Shown here in pieces: positions 33,842 to 43,178 of a DNA stretch of 64,000 nucleotides (the first letter of the stretch is position 1; every line of letters starts with the position of its first letter). Under the pieces are notes generated by a model that saw only the letters and a list, made by a program, of their open reading frames with translations, did no database searches and was not told the DNA's origin. The position numbers and the translations under genes are program-made. Source of the stretch: Eurosta solidaginis (Eukaryota; Arthropoda; Insecta; Diptera; Tephritidae); NCBI RefSeq assembly GCF_040869045.1, contig NC_090319.1, positions 375,363,601-375,427,600 on the forward strand, read 5' to 3'.

Positions 33842-34371
33842 CACTGGTCGACGGCCAAAATTTACCAGATACGCCGTTATGAAACGCGTATGTAAAACCA
33901 CCCCCTGATTTCCAAAATCGAAATCATTTTTGATTCTATGGTACCGTTTTTGAGATATTTGCAATTTACCGTAATTCGAAAACACCAAAATGATGGCTCC
34001 TTTTAATTACGTATATCTCACGAACGGGAGAAGCATTTGCAAAAATGTTTACAGAATCGGAAAGACGATAAAATGCATCATACATTGTTCTTTGCTCAAG
34101 CAAATAGTTTTCGAGATATTAGCTTATCATTTCAGATTTTTTTTTTATGAAAAAATATGAAAAAAATTACTCTTTGCGAGGGCAGCATTCCAAAACCACA
34201 ACCTTTTTTCAAGATGTTTTCCCCTTACGCAAAGCTCTATTTAATTAGAAAAAAGATAAGCTATCATCGAAGAAAATCGATGCAAAACTACGTAAGTTAT
34301 AAGCGATCAAATAAAAATACCCAGGTTGCGCAATTTCAACGTATACCTCAAAACGTATGTATGGTATAAAG
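33842..34371 (+). repeat. Left terminal inverted repeat of transposon T1
   Basis: Begins CACTGGTC, then TTTACCAGATACGCCG, and ends near CGTATGTATGGTATA. It mirrors about 36690-37240 with scattered substitutions and small indels. Confidence 0.8.
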
Positions 34372-34533
34372 AAGAGTGAAATATCTAGCTATGCTCTGTT
34401 TCTATTTAGTTAAAAGTTCAATTTATGAATGACATTACCCATATTTTTAACTTTTCTTTAAATTTATTTATGGTTATACTATATTCTAACAATCTTTATC
34501 TTAATTTGATTTTACTATGTAGTCGAAATAATT

Positions 34534-36219
34534 TTATGTTCTACTTTGACGCTTATTCAGTTTAGGATCGGTTTCTCTTATGAGAAACCAGCAGTAATCA
34601 CCCATCATTGCGACGTCCCAGAATCCTTGATATCGATTCTCAATTAATTTCATTTGCTGATGAAACCTTTCGCCATGTTCATCAGTTTCGTCGCCAAGAT
34701 TTGCCGGAAAAAAGCTCAAATGTGAATGCAGAAAGTGAATTTTTAAGGACAGATTTACGCCTGGAAAGAAAATATTAGTTAGGTAAACAAGTTATAGAAT
34801 TTTGGGAAATTAATTTTAATAAGCCTTTAATATTTACCCATTTTCGCATAATTATTGATTAAGTCGTTCACTATCTGCTCGTAGCTAAGGCTTTTGTGCC
34901 TACCGAAAAAAGAAGCAACGACCTTTTCAAAGGATTTCCACGCTGCTGCCTCAACTGATGAGAGTGGTCCTTTGAATTGATTATTGTTGATCAACTTTTT
35001 TATTTGTGGTCCAACGAAAATACCTTCCTTTATCTTGGCTTGAGAAATATCTGGAAAAATTGTTTTCAAATAGTCGAATGCTTCGCCTTCTTTGTCCAAA
35101 GCCTTAACAAAGTTTTTAATGAGACCGAGCTTGATGTGTAAGGGTGGAAGTATGATTTTCTTTTTCTTGACAAGAGGGGTGTATTTGATGTAAACTCGAC
35201 TCTTTCCGGCCAATCCTTTCTGAGGTAGTGGTCCTTACGAGCTCGGCTATCCCACTTGCAGAGGAAGCAGCAGTGCTTGGTGTAGCCACTTTGTAGACCG
35301 CATAGCATTGCAACGACTTTGAGATCAGAACATATTTTCCAATCATGCTCTTCATATTTGATAAATTTGAGTAGTTTTTGCATTTCCTCGTAGGTTTCCT
35401 TTTTATTTACTGCATGTGCGATCGGGATAGACGGCTTTTTATTACCAATATGCAATAATACAGTCTTCAAACTCAGTTTATTGCTGTCTATGAACAATCG
35501 CCACTCTTTTGAATCATATGTTTGACCAAACTCTTTGAATAAACCAGGAATGTCGTTGCAGTAGCATATACTGTCTTTCTTGGTATAGTGTTTGGAAAAT
35601 GGTTCGTGACGGGTTCTACAATATATCACCTTAACATCTGATGACACAAATTTAAATTGTTGCATACGAGAAGTGTGGATCTGGCCTTTTCGTTGGATAG
35701 TTCCAAATCTCTTATCCAATCATTAAGTTGTGCTTGTGACAGAACGTTTCCCTCGTTTCCCATGCGAAATTCAGTACAACTTGATCCCCCGCACTCAGAT
35801 ATTACTAGTGACAATGGAACTGGATTCGCAACTGCCGTTGAATGTAGTACTGGTAATGTCACTGTAGGTACGCTGGCATAGGTTACTCTTCTTGATCTTC
35901 CAACGCCAAGTACCTTTGTTTGACAAATATAACACTCTATTGACTGGCAAGTAGGTTCTCTCCATATCATTGGTGTATTAAATTTTATTTGTTTTCCTGA
36001 TTCCATCTGAATCACTTCTACTCGACACGATGTACACAAAGTGTTCGGTGTCCATGGTTTTTCAGTATTTTTAGGCTCAATTCCAAAATACTTGGAGTAT
36101 GAAGTTTTGATATGATCTGAGAACACTCGTCGTCGCCTTATGATAGTATATTGGCCACACATGAAACAGAACATATCTGGATCGGTATTACACTCAAATT
36201 CTCGCGTCCTTTTACTCAT
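34534..36219 (-). pseudogene. Putative transposase, zinc-finger family gene with intron, two frameshifts
   Basis: Minus strand, ATG at 36219. The N-terminus has three CxxC knuckles (FCFMCGQ, LCTSCR, ECYICQ) and an IWREP motif. The middle has WRLFIDSNKLSLK, ICSDLKVVAM and GYTKHCCFLCKWDSR. The late part has ILPPLHIKLGLIK, and the C-terminus has HGERFHQQM and MMGDYCW. A 77-bp GT...AG intron (34837-34761) joins KMG to VNLSLKIHFLHSHL in frame. Single-base-type frame changes near 35670 and 35180 break this copy. The order matches a multicopy arthropod family I remember only as uncharacterized. Its place between inverted repeats argues that it is a transposase. The acidic residues in FIDS and SDLK are candidates for catalysis, unproven. 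Confidence 0.75.
34761..34837 (-). other. Spliceosomal intron in the T1 gene
   Basis: Donor G|GTAAAT and acceptor TTTCTTTCCAG|G on the minus strand, 77 bp. Removing it joins the frames of 35213-34838 and 34760-34534 exactly at a conserved protein segment. Without splicing the frame stops inside the intron. Confidence 0.8.
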
Positions 36220-36689
36220 TTTATTTTTTTTTAATAAATCACGGCTTTGAAATTTGACTTATGAACTGAACTATCTCCGGCGAGCCTTGCAGATGTTATG
36301 AAGTTTCAAGGCGCATTAACTCATATTTATACTCGGGACAAGAATAAAATTGAAAAAATCAAATCTTACCTAGACAGAGAGGTTCCTTTTTATACGAAGC
36401 CGGGGAAAGAAAATACTACTTGTTTTAGATGTAGGCTTTAAAAATTTTCTGTGTCTTATAATTTAGAAAATCTACCTGCATACTTACCCATAAGTGACGG
36501 AAATACATGTTTATAACTACATGCCTACAGCAGGTTTCGAACCCAACCACTCTTCCTTTCGATGCAACAACTCTACCTACTATAAAACAATTCGAGTATT
36601 AAAAGTACTATTTGATTTATTTAAAGAAAAAAGTATTATCATTGTTATGGTGTTATTCGTTTATCCGGATAATATCCCATTTGCACTTA

Positions 36690-37240
36690 ATACCTTTAAT
36701 ATATGTATGTATACATACATTGAAGTTGCCCAACCTGGGTATTTTTATTTCATCGCTTATAACTTACGTAGATTTGCATCGATTTTCTTTGATGATAGCT
36801 TATTTCTAATTAAACAGAGCTTTACGTAAAGAAAAAATATCTGGAAAAAAAAGTTGTGGTTTTGGAATGCTGCCCTCGCAAAGAGTAATTTTTTTCATAT
36901 TTTTTCATAAAAAAAAAACAAAAATCTGAAATGATAAGCTAATATCTCGAAAACGTTCTGGCTCAGCAAAAAGCAATGTACGATGTGTTTATAGAAAATT
37001 GTATCGTCTTTTCGATTCTGTAAACTGTTTTGCAATTGCTTCACCCGTTCATGAGATATACATAATTAAAGGGAGCCATCTATTTGGTTTTTTTGAATAA
37101 CGGTAAATTGCAAATATCTCAAAAACGGTACCATAGAATTAAAAATGAACTCAATTTTCAAAATCAGGGGGTGATTTTACATACGAATTTCATAACGGCG
37201 TTTCTGGTAAAGAGAAAAAGTTGAAATTCGTGGTCCAGTG
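36690..37240 (-). repeat. Right terminal inverted repeat of transposon T1
   Basis: Reverse complement of the left repeat, ending GGCGTTTCTGGTAAAG ... GGTCCAGTG. ORFs lying in it are not genes. Confidence 0.8.
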
Positions 37241-37243
37241 TTA

Positions 37244-37325
37244 TTAGGGAAAATTAAAAGGAGCACTACGCAAATTGAAAGAGAAGTTCGGCCTTAAACC
37301 TGAGGTTATCGCGCCTTGCATTTAT
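37244..37325 (+). mobile_element. SINE family 1, 3' fragment (split copy, part 3)
   Basis: Continues the SINE after the transposon: GGGAAAATTAAAAGGAGC, CGCAAATTGAAAGAGAAG and GAGGTTATCGCGCCTTGC, then ATTTATTTATTT. Confidence 0.75.
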
Positions 37326-37349
37326 TTATTTAATTGTTTATTTATATAC

Positions 37350-37730
37350 AATGATGGACAAAATAATAGGGCAACTTAGTACGAAATACTACATATGTAA
37401 ATTATACAGGCAGCACTTCAATATCTCTCTTGGAATAGCGCACCCAATAAAAACAGCATTTTAAGGTTGTACTTTTGCGAAAAAGGGAACCAGTAGAAGT
37501 TTGGCTTGGAAAAAATAATAGGGACAAAACGTGTTTATTGATATTTTTGCATTATAAATGGTAAAAACTTCGTTGTTGAAACTTCTTATAAAGCCATATA
37601 GAATTGCATTTGTATGGGGTATGGGCACTAAGAAAATATTTAAGGGAAAATATCGACACTTCACTTTTAGAAATAAAAATGCGCTACAATTCTTGTTTTA
37701 ATTGTAAGTAAGTATAAACTTTATTAATTA
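37350..37730. other. Possible Tc1-like end; otherwise unrecognised
   Basis: CAATGATGGACAAAATAATA at about 37350 resembles Tc1-type termini and recurs as CAGTGATGGAAGAAATAATA at 3672 and inverted at 40350. No transposase is seen here. Confidence 0.35.
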
Positions 37731-37733
37731 TAA

Positions 37734-39274
37734 CACTGCGGAACAAATTTCCACTTTTCAAAATTTTCCAAGGAAATTTTCTTTACATTCGATTTAATTT
37801 TGTGTGCTGATTTCATAAATCATTTTACTTTATTTGTAATAGCTCTAGTTTTCGAGATATTTTCGACTACCCGAAAACTTATCCTACAGGAGTAGAAAAG
37901 TGCAAAAACAAAAAATGCAACAATTTACAAAAGCAAACCCCAATTTTTTGAATACTTCATTTATTATTTGCCTTTGTTCTTTCATTTTAAACTATTGCTT
38001 TTTGTATTTGTTGTGTATTTGTTGTTTCATTAACGAAAATTAAAAAAAAAAACCTACAAGAATGTCAATAAGAAAGACTCAGCGAAATTGATCGATATTA
38101 TTTTGTTTTTGATCTTAAACTTTCATTAAATTAAGCAACAAATACAAAAACAAATAGTTTAAAATGAAAATTAAATTGAAGTTTGCGTCTTTTGCTTTTG
38201 CACTTTTCAATTAATATTCGTTCGTATTGGCTTTGACTAAGATTATTTATTGTGTTTTCTTATAACATCTCCAAATTGTTTCATGACTTTTATTTTAAAA
38301 TTAACACAATAAATTCTGATTCTAACGATGGCCACAAAAAGACGGCGTTGTTGAATGACGCAGATAGTTTCTGTGTTGTTTGTGGTGAATATACCTTCAA
38401 AAAGTTTCGTAAAGTCATCACGGAGTTTGTTAAAACAGGATATTTTAATTACCTAGATATTTAATAGACCTTGATTTAATTGGGTCGATGAATGAGCTTG
38501 AAAAAAGTACTTGGAAATCTTTCGTTTTGGTAGTACAAAATTCCCTTGGAACCAAAAATCTTCGAATTATGAGCAATTGGTGAACGATATGCGGTGATTC
38601 GTTATTTGCATAGCCATAGCTTTCCCATGTACGAAAAAAGTAGCCGAAGATCATACTGTAACGTATTACTCATCCTAGTAAGTGCATCGCCGTTCAGATG
38701 TTGCCTTCGCACTTTAACACGTTAACAGCGTCAGATACAACTGGCAAAATCCTTGCAATGGTGTCATTCATCTGCTACCCATCTCTCACTCCATTTGGGC
38801 AGTCAATAGATGCATATAAATTAATTTAATTAGATTATATATTAATTACTATATATAGGTATAAGCTAGGCTTAGTATAAGCCGTAAGAAATAAATAAAT
38901 AAATAAATAAAATAAAATAAATTTAAATCGGTTTCCTAAGAACCTTGGAGATTATAGTGAAGAGCAGGGCGAAAGATTTCACCAGGATATTCGTGTTATG
39001 GAAGAGCGATACCAAGGAAGATGGAACATGCATATGATGGCTGATTACTGCTGGAGTCTTTGTCGGGATCTTGAACAAGACCCACATGCAAGAAACTCTT
39101 ATAAAAGGCAATTTTGTGCTGATATGCGGTAAATCATTAAAATAAAGTATGTAAAAGTTCTCATTTTTGTAAGCTGTTAGAAAGAAATAAATCATTGTTT
39201 TGTAATCAGCACCGTTAAATTGACTTAAAACGACTAAAAAAAAAGTCTGGAAAATATTTCACTGTTGGCCAGTG
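37734..39274 (+). mobile_element. DNA transposon T2: second copy of the T1 family, deleted
   Basis: 1541 bp with termini CACTGCGGAACAAATTT and, at the right, GTTGGCCAGTG. TAA duplications lie at 37731-37733 and 39275-39277. It contains plus-strand fragments of the same gene as T1. The long inverted repeats of T1 are not evident, so T2 is a different subfamily or heavily eroded. A simple repeat (AAATA)n lies at 38886-38920. Confidence 0.7.
38328..39132 (+). pseudogene. Putative transposase of the T1 family, internally deleted
   Basis: From ATG 38328 a frame change leads into DADSFCVVCGEYTFKKFRK, the N-terminal zinc knuckle. After GYFNYLDI and a stop the sequence jumps to SMNELEKSTWKSFVLVVQN, a late segment of the T1-family protein. 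After an inserted AT-rich stretch ending in (AAATA)n (about 38660-38920), the C-terminus follows: FPKNLGDYSEEQGERFHQD and MMADYCW, ending at TAA 39130-39132. The whole middle of the protein is missing. Confidence 0.75.
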
Positions 39275-39935
39275 TAATTATTGTATATATGTATTAAGAA
39301 TGTCGCTTTTATTTATTTTAAAGATTTATTTGAGAGGCATATATAGTGTGGCGAATAGCGAACAACTAACTTAAAGCGGTCCATCACACTCCGTTGGGCC
39401 GCTTACTTCTTAACTTAAAAAAAGAATATGTTTTGTTGTATTTTCTTGAATATGCAAAGATAAGGAAACGATAAGTTACTTTAATTGGTGCAGGGTACAT
39501 GAAAGAATGTTTATACAATGCAAATAAATAATCGCCAGTAATTTGGGTGGTGTAGGTCGTATTTAAACATATCTCCTTTGAGAACGTTCTGTTGGGAATG
39601 TTTCCATTTATATATCTTTTGTAATTCTTTCACCGTTAGCTAGGTTGGTGATACAGAACCTTCCCATTTTGTAGTCGGAGATAAATTATCGGCATTCGGT
39701 TCTGGCAAGGATGCTAAGGGGGCTCCTGGAAGGAAGTGCATTGGAGTGAGGGCTAATAAATCATTTGGGTTCAGCGACGTAGGAGAGAGGGCGAGAATTA
39801 AGCACCGCGAGGAGTATTGTGAACTCTTCGAACGTAAACCTTTGACTTCCTGCTACTTTGGTAAAATGTGTCCTGAAGATTTTTACCGCGGCTTTCTATA
39901 GGCCGCCTATGTGTGAGGCATAAGGGGGTATAATA
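39275..39935 (-). pseudogene. BEL/Pao integrase and 3' region, relic
   Basis: Minus strand. IPPYASHIGGL-x-KAAVKI, the hallmark C-terminal integrase motif of BEL/Pao elements, is followed by TFEEFTILLAVLNSRPLSY, then SPHSNALPS and a GDM segment near 39577. Stops and lost bases make it non-functional. Toward 39340-39420 lies an imperfect inverted repeat GCGGTCCA ... TGGGCCGC, which may belong to the LTR. It is cut by transposon T2. Confidence 0.7.
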
Positions 39936-39951
39936 TAAAAAAAAAAATTAA

Positions 39952-40298
39952 ATAAATGTAAGGCGCGCTTAATCCGAAGAGATTTTAGACTGAGCTTCTC
40001 TTCCAAATTGCGTCGTGCTCCTTTTTAATTTTTCCTACAAATTGGCGCGACGGGACCTACTTGTTTTATGGCGACTCCGAAAGGCATCTGCGAGGTAGAT
40101 GAGTTTTCACTGAGAACTTTTCATGGTAGAAATACACTCGAGGTGCTTGCCAAACACTGCCGAGGGGCGACCCCGCTTAGAAAAGTTTTCTTCTAATTGA
40201 AAAACCTTATTTCTAAAATGATTATGTTGCTTTGCCCGGGGTGTGAACCCAGCGCATTCGGTGTGGTAGGCGGAGCACGGTACCATCACACCACGGTG
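39952..40298 (-). mobile_element. tRNA-derived SINE, family 1 (minus copy)
   Basis: Minus-strand head ACCGTGGTGTGATGGTACCG and CTCCGCCTACCACACCG, box-B-like GGGTTCACACCCC and the shared body. It adjoins the same flanking sequence (AATATTAGT / TTAATTATTAGTTCTGC) as the copy at 3760, inverted. Confidence 0.85.
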
Positions 40299-40420
40299 GA
40301 GTAAAATATTAGTGATTATTAATTATTAGTTCTGCTGATATAATTGATTTTGCAGTAAAATGTCCCTATTCTTTCTTCCATCACTGTAAGTATTTGCACA
40401 ACTGAGTTGGTATCTTAATT

Positions 40421-40734
40421 TGAGAACGATCATGTGATATGTGTACAATAACTGTATTTTCAAGGAACAAATAGACAAAACTACAAAGGCTATACTTAAT
40501 TAGTTCTATCTGTTTTCAAACTGCTAATTAGTTCTATTGTATTTTCCTGTTATAAAACCATAGTTGGGGGCAGTGCACTAAATTTTGAGCAACTAAGTGG
40601 GTTGACATAATCAAGATCTTGCATTAAGTGTTAATGGGGCGTTAATTTGCTACCGATTTAAACGTCTTATCACCTTTCGTTAAATTTAATGAATTTAAGA
40701 CGGCATCGATAGGAAAATAGAAATTGAGTTTACA
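40421..40734 (-). repeat. LTR-like direct repeat of composite segment, copy 2 (first)
   Basis: Starts TGAGAACGATCATGTGATAT and ends GAGTTTACA. It pairs directly with 46872-47198 and is inverted to 1413-1731 and 3305-3638. Confidence 0.6.
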
Positions 40735-40739
40735 TCCAA

Positions 40740-41755
40740 GTGAAATACAAGTGAAATATCATTGATTAAAAACTTTTTGTTTGCTAAGATATAGCTTATT
40801 ATGCTAGTCTACGACCCTTTTAAATTTGTTTTATATCTAAGTTGCCGTGGTCTTTAACCGATCCCGTCCATTTTTACTAGAAATATATTCTGCTATAAGG
40901 AAAATATGTGTACCCAATTTTATTACGATATGTTAATTTTTCTTCGAGTTGTGGCTCCCGAAACATAGAATATTGCTGAGTCATAAAAGGGGCGGTGCCA
41001 CGCCTATTTTTTAAAATTTGGAGTTTTTCCTATTTATTGTTATAAATCCACTTGGGAAACGAAATATCAATGGCATAAAGCTCTTTTTTGCAAAGATATA
41101 GCTTATTTTATTCGTCCACGACGCTTTTAAAAATCTTTAATATAAAAGTGGGTGTGATCCTTAACCGATTTTGTTAATTTTTCTTCAAAGCATTTCTTAT
41201 AGTAAAAGCAACCTCTCTGCCGAATTTTTTTACGATAGGTTTAACGATTTTTGATTTATGAATAATAATATTTGTAAAATTGATTTTATCACAAGTGGGC
41301 GGTGCCACGCCCATTTAAAAAAATTTTTCAAATTATTTCAAGAGTCTCAATATCAGTCCACACGTCAAATTTCTACATTCTAGGTGGGTGTATTATTTAC
41401 TAAATAATCAGGTTTTTTGTGTTTTCCAAAATGTGATATATATAAAAAGTGGGCGTGGTTATCATCCGATTTCGCTCATTTTCAATGACAATCTATTCCG
41501 GGTCCAGGTAAGCTCGTGTACCAAATTTGGTGAAGATATCTCAATATTTACTGAAGGTGTCGTGATAACGGATAGACGGACAGACGGACGGACGGACAGA
41601 CGGACGGACGGACATGGCTCAATCAAATTTTTTTTTCGATACTAATGATTTTGGTATATGGAAGTCTATATCTATCTCGATTCCTTTATACCTGTACAAC
41701 CAACCGTTATCCAATCAAAGTTAATATACTCTGTGTGCAAAGCACGCTGAGTATA
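40740..41755 (-). mobile_element. Helentron-like element, subfamily B (copy 3), hairpin end lost
   Basis: Inverse of 2228-3273. The hairpin end is missing and the terminal end GTGCAAAGCACGCTGAGTATA is at 41755. The GGAC repeat tract is expanded at about 41575-41620 (GACAGACGGACGGACGG). No gene is seen. Confidence 0.7.
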
Positions 41756-41910
41756 AAAAACTAATAAACACGCTTTTAAATAATATCAAACTAAAAATTA
41801 AAAATAATTTTCAGAATAAGTTTAAAATAATAATGAACGAAAAATACGAGTATTATTGTAAAAAAAGCGTCAGGCGCTCGATTTAGGAAAATATGGCACT
41901 AAGCTCCAAA

Positions 41911-43027
41911 TCTTTATATATAAGAATAACGTTCACATTGTTTGTCCGCGATGGACTCCTAAACTACTGAACCGATTTTGAGTTTGTTTTGCACCCCGTG
42001 TGTAGTTTCGTCTAACTTGAAATATAAGATAGGTTATATCTCAGTTTATAGTCGCAATATTATTTTATTGCAATTTGTTTTTAAATGTTTATACGTAGAA
42101 ATAAAATGTCGACGAGACGGGTGAGCAGGGGAATGGGGGATTACCCCAGGGCCCGGGGTTTATGAGGGGGCCCGCGGTTTAGTGGTACTAAGAAATTTTT
42201 TTTAATTCAGGGGAGTCTTTAGTGGTTCCATGTGCAATTTTCAAGCCGAATTTCAAAAGCAACGAATATCTGCATTTTGTTTTAATATTATAGTGAAGTA
42301 TGAAAAATAAAAATCTATATATACAATAAAAAGAAAGAAAGATTTTGTTCAAGCTTTCACACAAGTTGCGTATACCTCACGCGGTGATTATTACATAGGT
42401 TTGGTTGCGATCGACGTACAGGGTCTAGAGATATAGGCCGAAAAATGGACCCGGGTACCCCTAGCATGTGTGAGTAATATGGATATCAAATGAAAGCCGT
42501 TGCTGAGAGCTCTAAAGTAATTTTCATTGTGATATTCGATTTAGTCGCATCAACGTGGCAAAACTGATAAATATGCATGCGAAGCCGAAATAAAGACATG
42601 AATTAATAATACCCACATACCTATTTACACACGTCCTATTCGATTTGCCTGAAATTTGGTATATAAATTTGCCTATATTAGTATTTACGACCTTTTTTTC
42701 TGGGAAGTAAACCAGCAACGGACTGGGACTGAGACTCGGAGTGGGACTGGGACTGGGATTAGAACAAAATACATACCACCCTCTGGGACAGGCGATAAGG
42801 GATGAAGAAGAAGGTGAAGAACTTGAGAGAAGAGAAAAGAGAGAAGGAGATTGAGAAAGAGATAGAAAGAGACGAAGATGGAGATAGATGAAGCGAAAAA
42901 GATGGAGGGAGGAGTGAATAAAAGGATTAGGAAAATGTGAAGAGGTGGCAGGGTAGAGTTAGACGCTTATTAAATATATGCATATAGGCCAAATTTAAGG
43001 CAGAACAACGTCTGCGGGGTCTGCTAG
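41911..43027 (+). mobile_element. Non-autonomous Helitron with defined empty site
   Basis: Begins TCTTTATATATAAGAATAAC and ends GGGGTCTGCTAG, preceded by a GCAGA/TCTGC hairpin (43000-43004 with 43011-43015). It lies between A (41910) and T (43028). The paralogous segment at 2071-2072 shows the uninterrupted AT, so insertion without target duplication is visible directly. The interior has a GGGACT hexamer tract (42720-42765) and a long purine-rich stretch (42800-42960). No RepHel gene. Confidence 0.85.
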
Positions 43028-43178
43028 TAAGAAATATATTTTTTTATTTCATAACTCTCGGAGAAATGTTAACTCACTTTAATCACAGCTACATATATCC
43101 ATATCTAGTGTTTCCAAATGAAAACCACGTGGATAAAATAAAAGCTGCGCATTCCAAATTTGTTCTGTTTATAATTTT

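Larger units (their letters stand above)
33842..37240 (-). mobile_element. DNA transposon T1: CACTGG ends, ~0.5-kb TIRs, TTA duplication
   Basis: 3399 bp. Termini are CACTGG...CCAGTG, flanked by TTA at 33839-33841 and 37241-37243. Flanking SINE sequence rejoins across it, giving an empty site. The inverted repeats (33842-34371 and about 36690-37240) share blocks such as ACGCCGTTATGAAA, ACCCCCTGATTTTC and AGGGCAGCATTCCAAAACCA. The only gene inside is the zinc-finger family gene at 34534-36219. A second copy with the same ends lies at 37734-39274. The superfamily is uncertain: CACTG ends suggest CACTA/CMC relatives, and TWA duplications also fit PIF/Harbinger. Confidence 0.8.

Noticed and set aside
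35150..35690. The two phase changes in the T1 gene as further introns
   Set aside because: Coding similarity continues within one or two bases on each side, leaving no room for an intron; they are small indels.
36494..36829. 111-codon plus ORF as a gene
   Set aside because: Most of it lies in the right inverted repeat of transposon T1, and the mirrored left repeat does not keep the frame.
41575..41620. Expanded GGAC tract as a stand-alone microsatellite of interest
   Set aside because: The same tract is a regular part of all Helentron-like copies; only its length varies.
42110..42180. GC-rich patch as a CpG island or promoter
   Set aside because: It is internal to the non-autonomous Helitron and shows no gene downstream.
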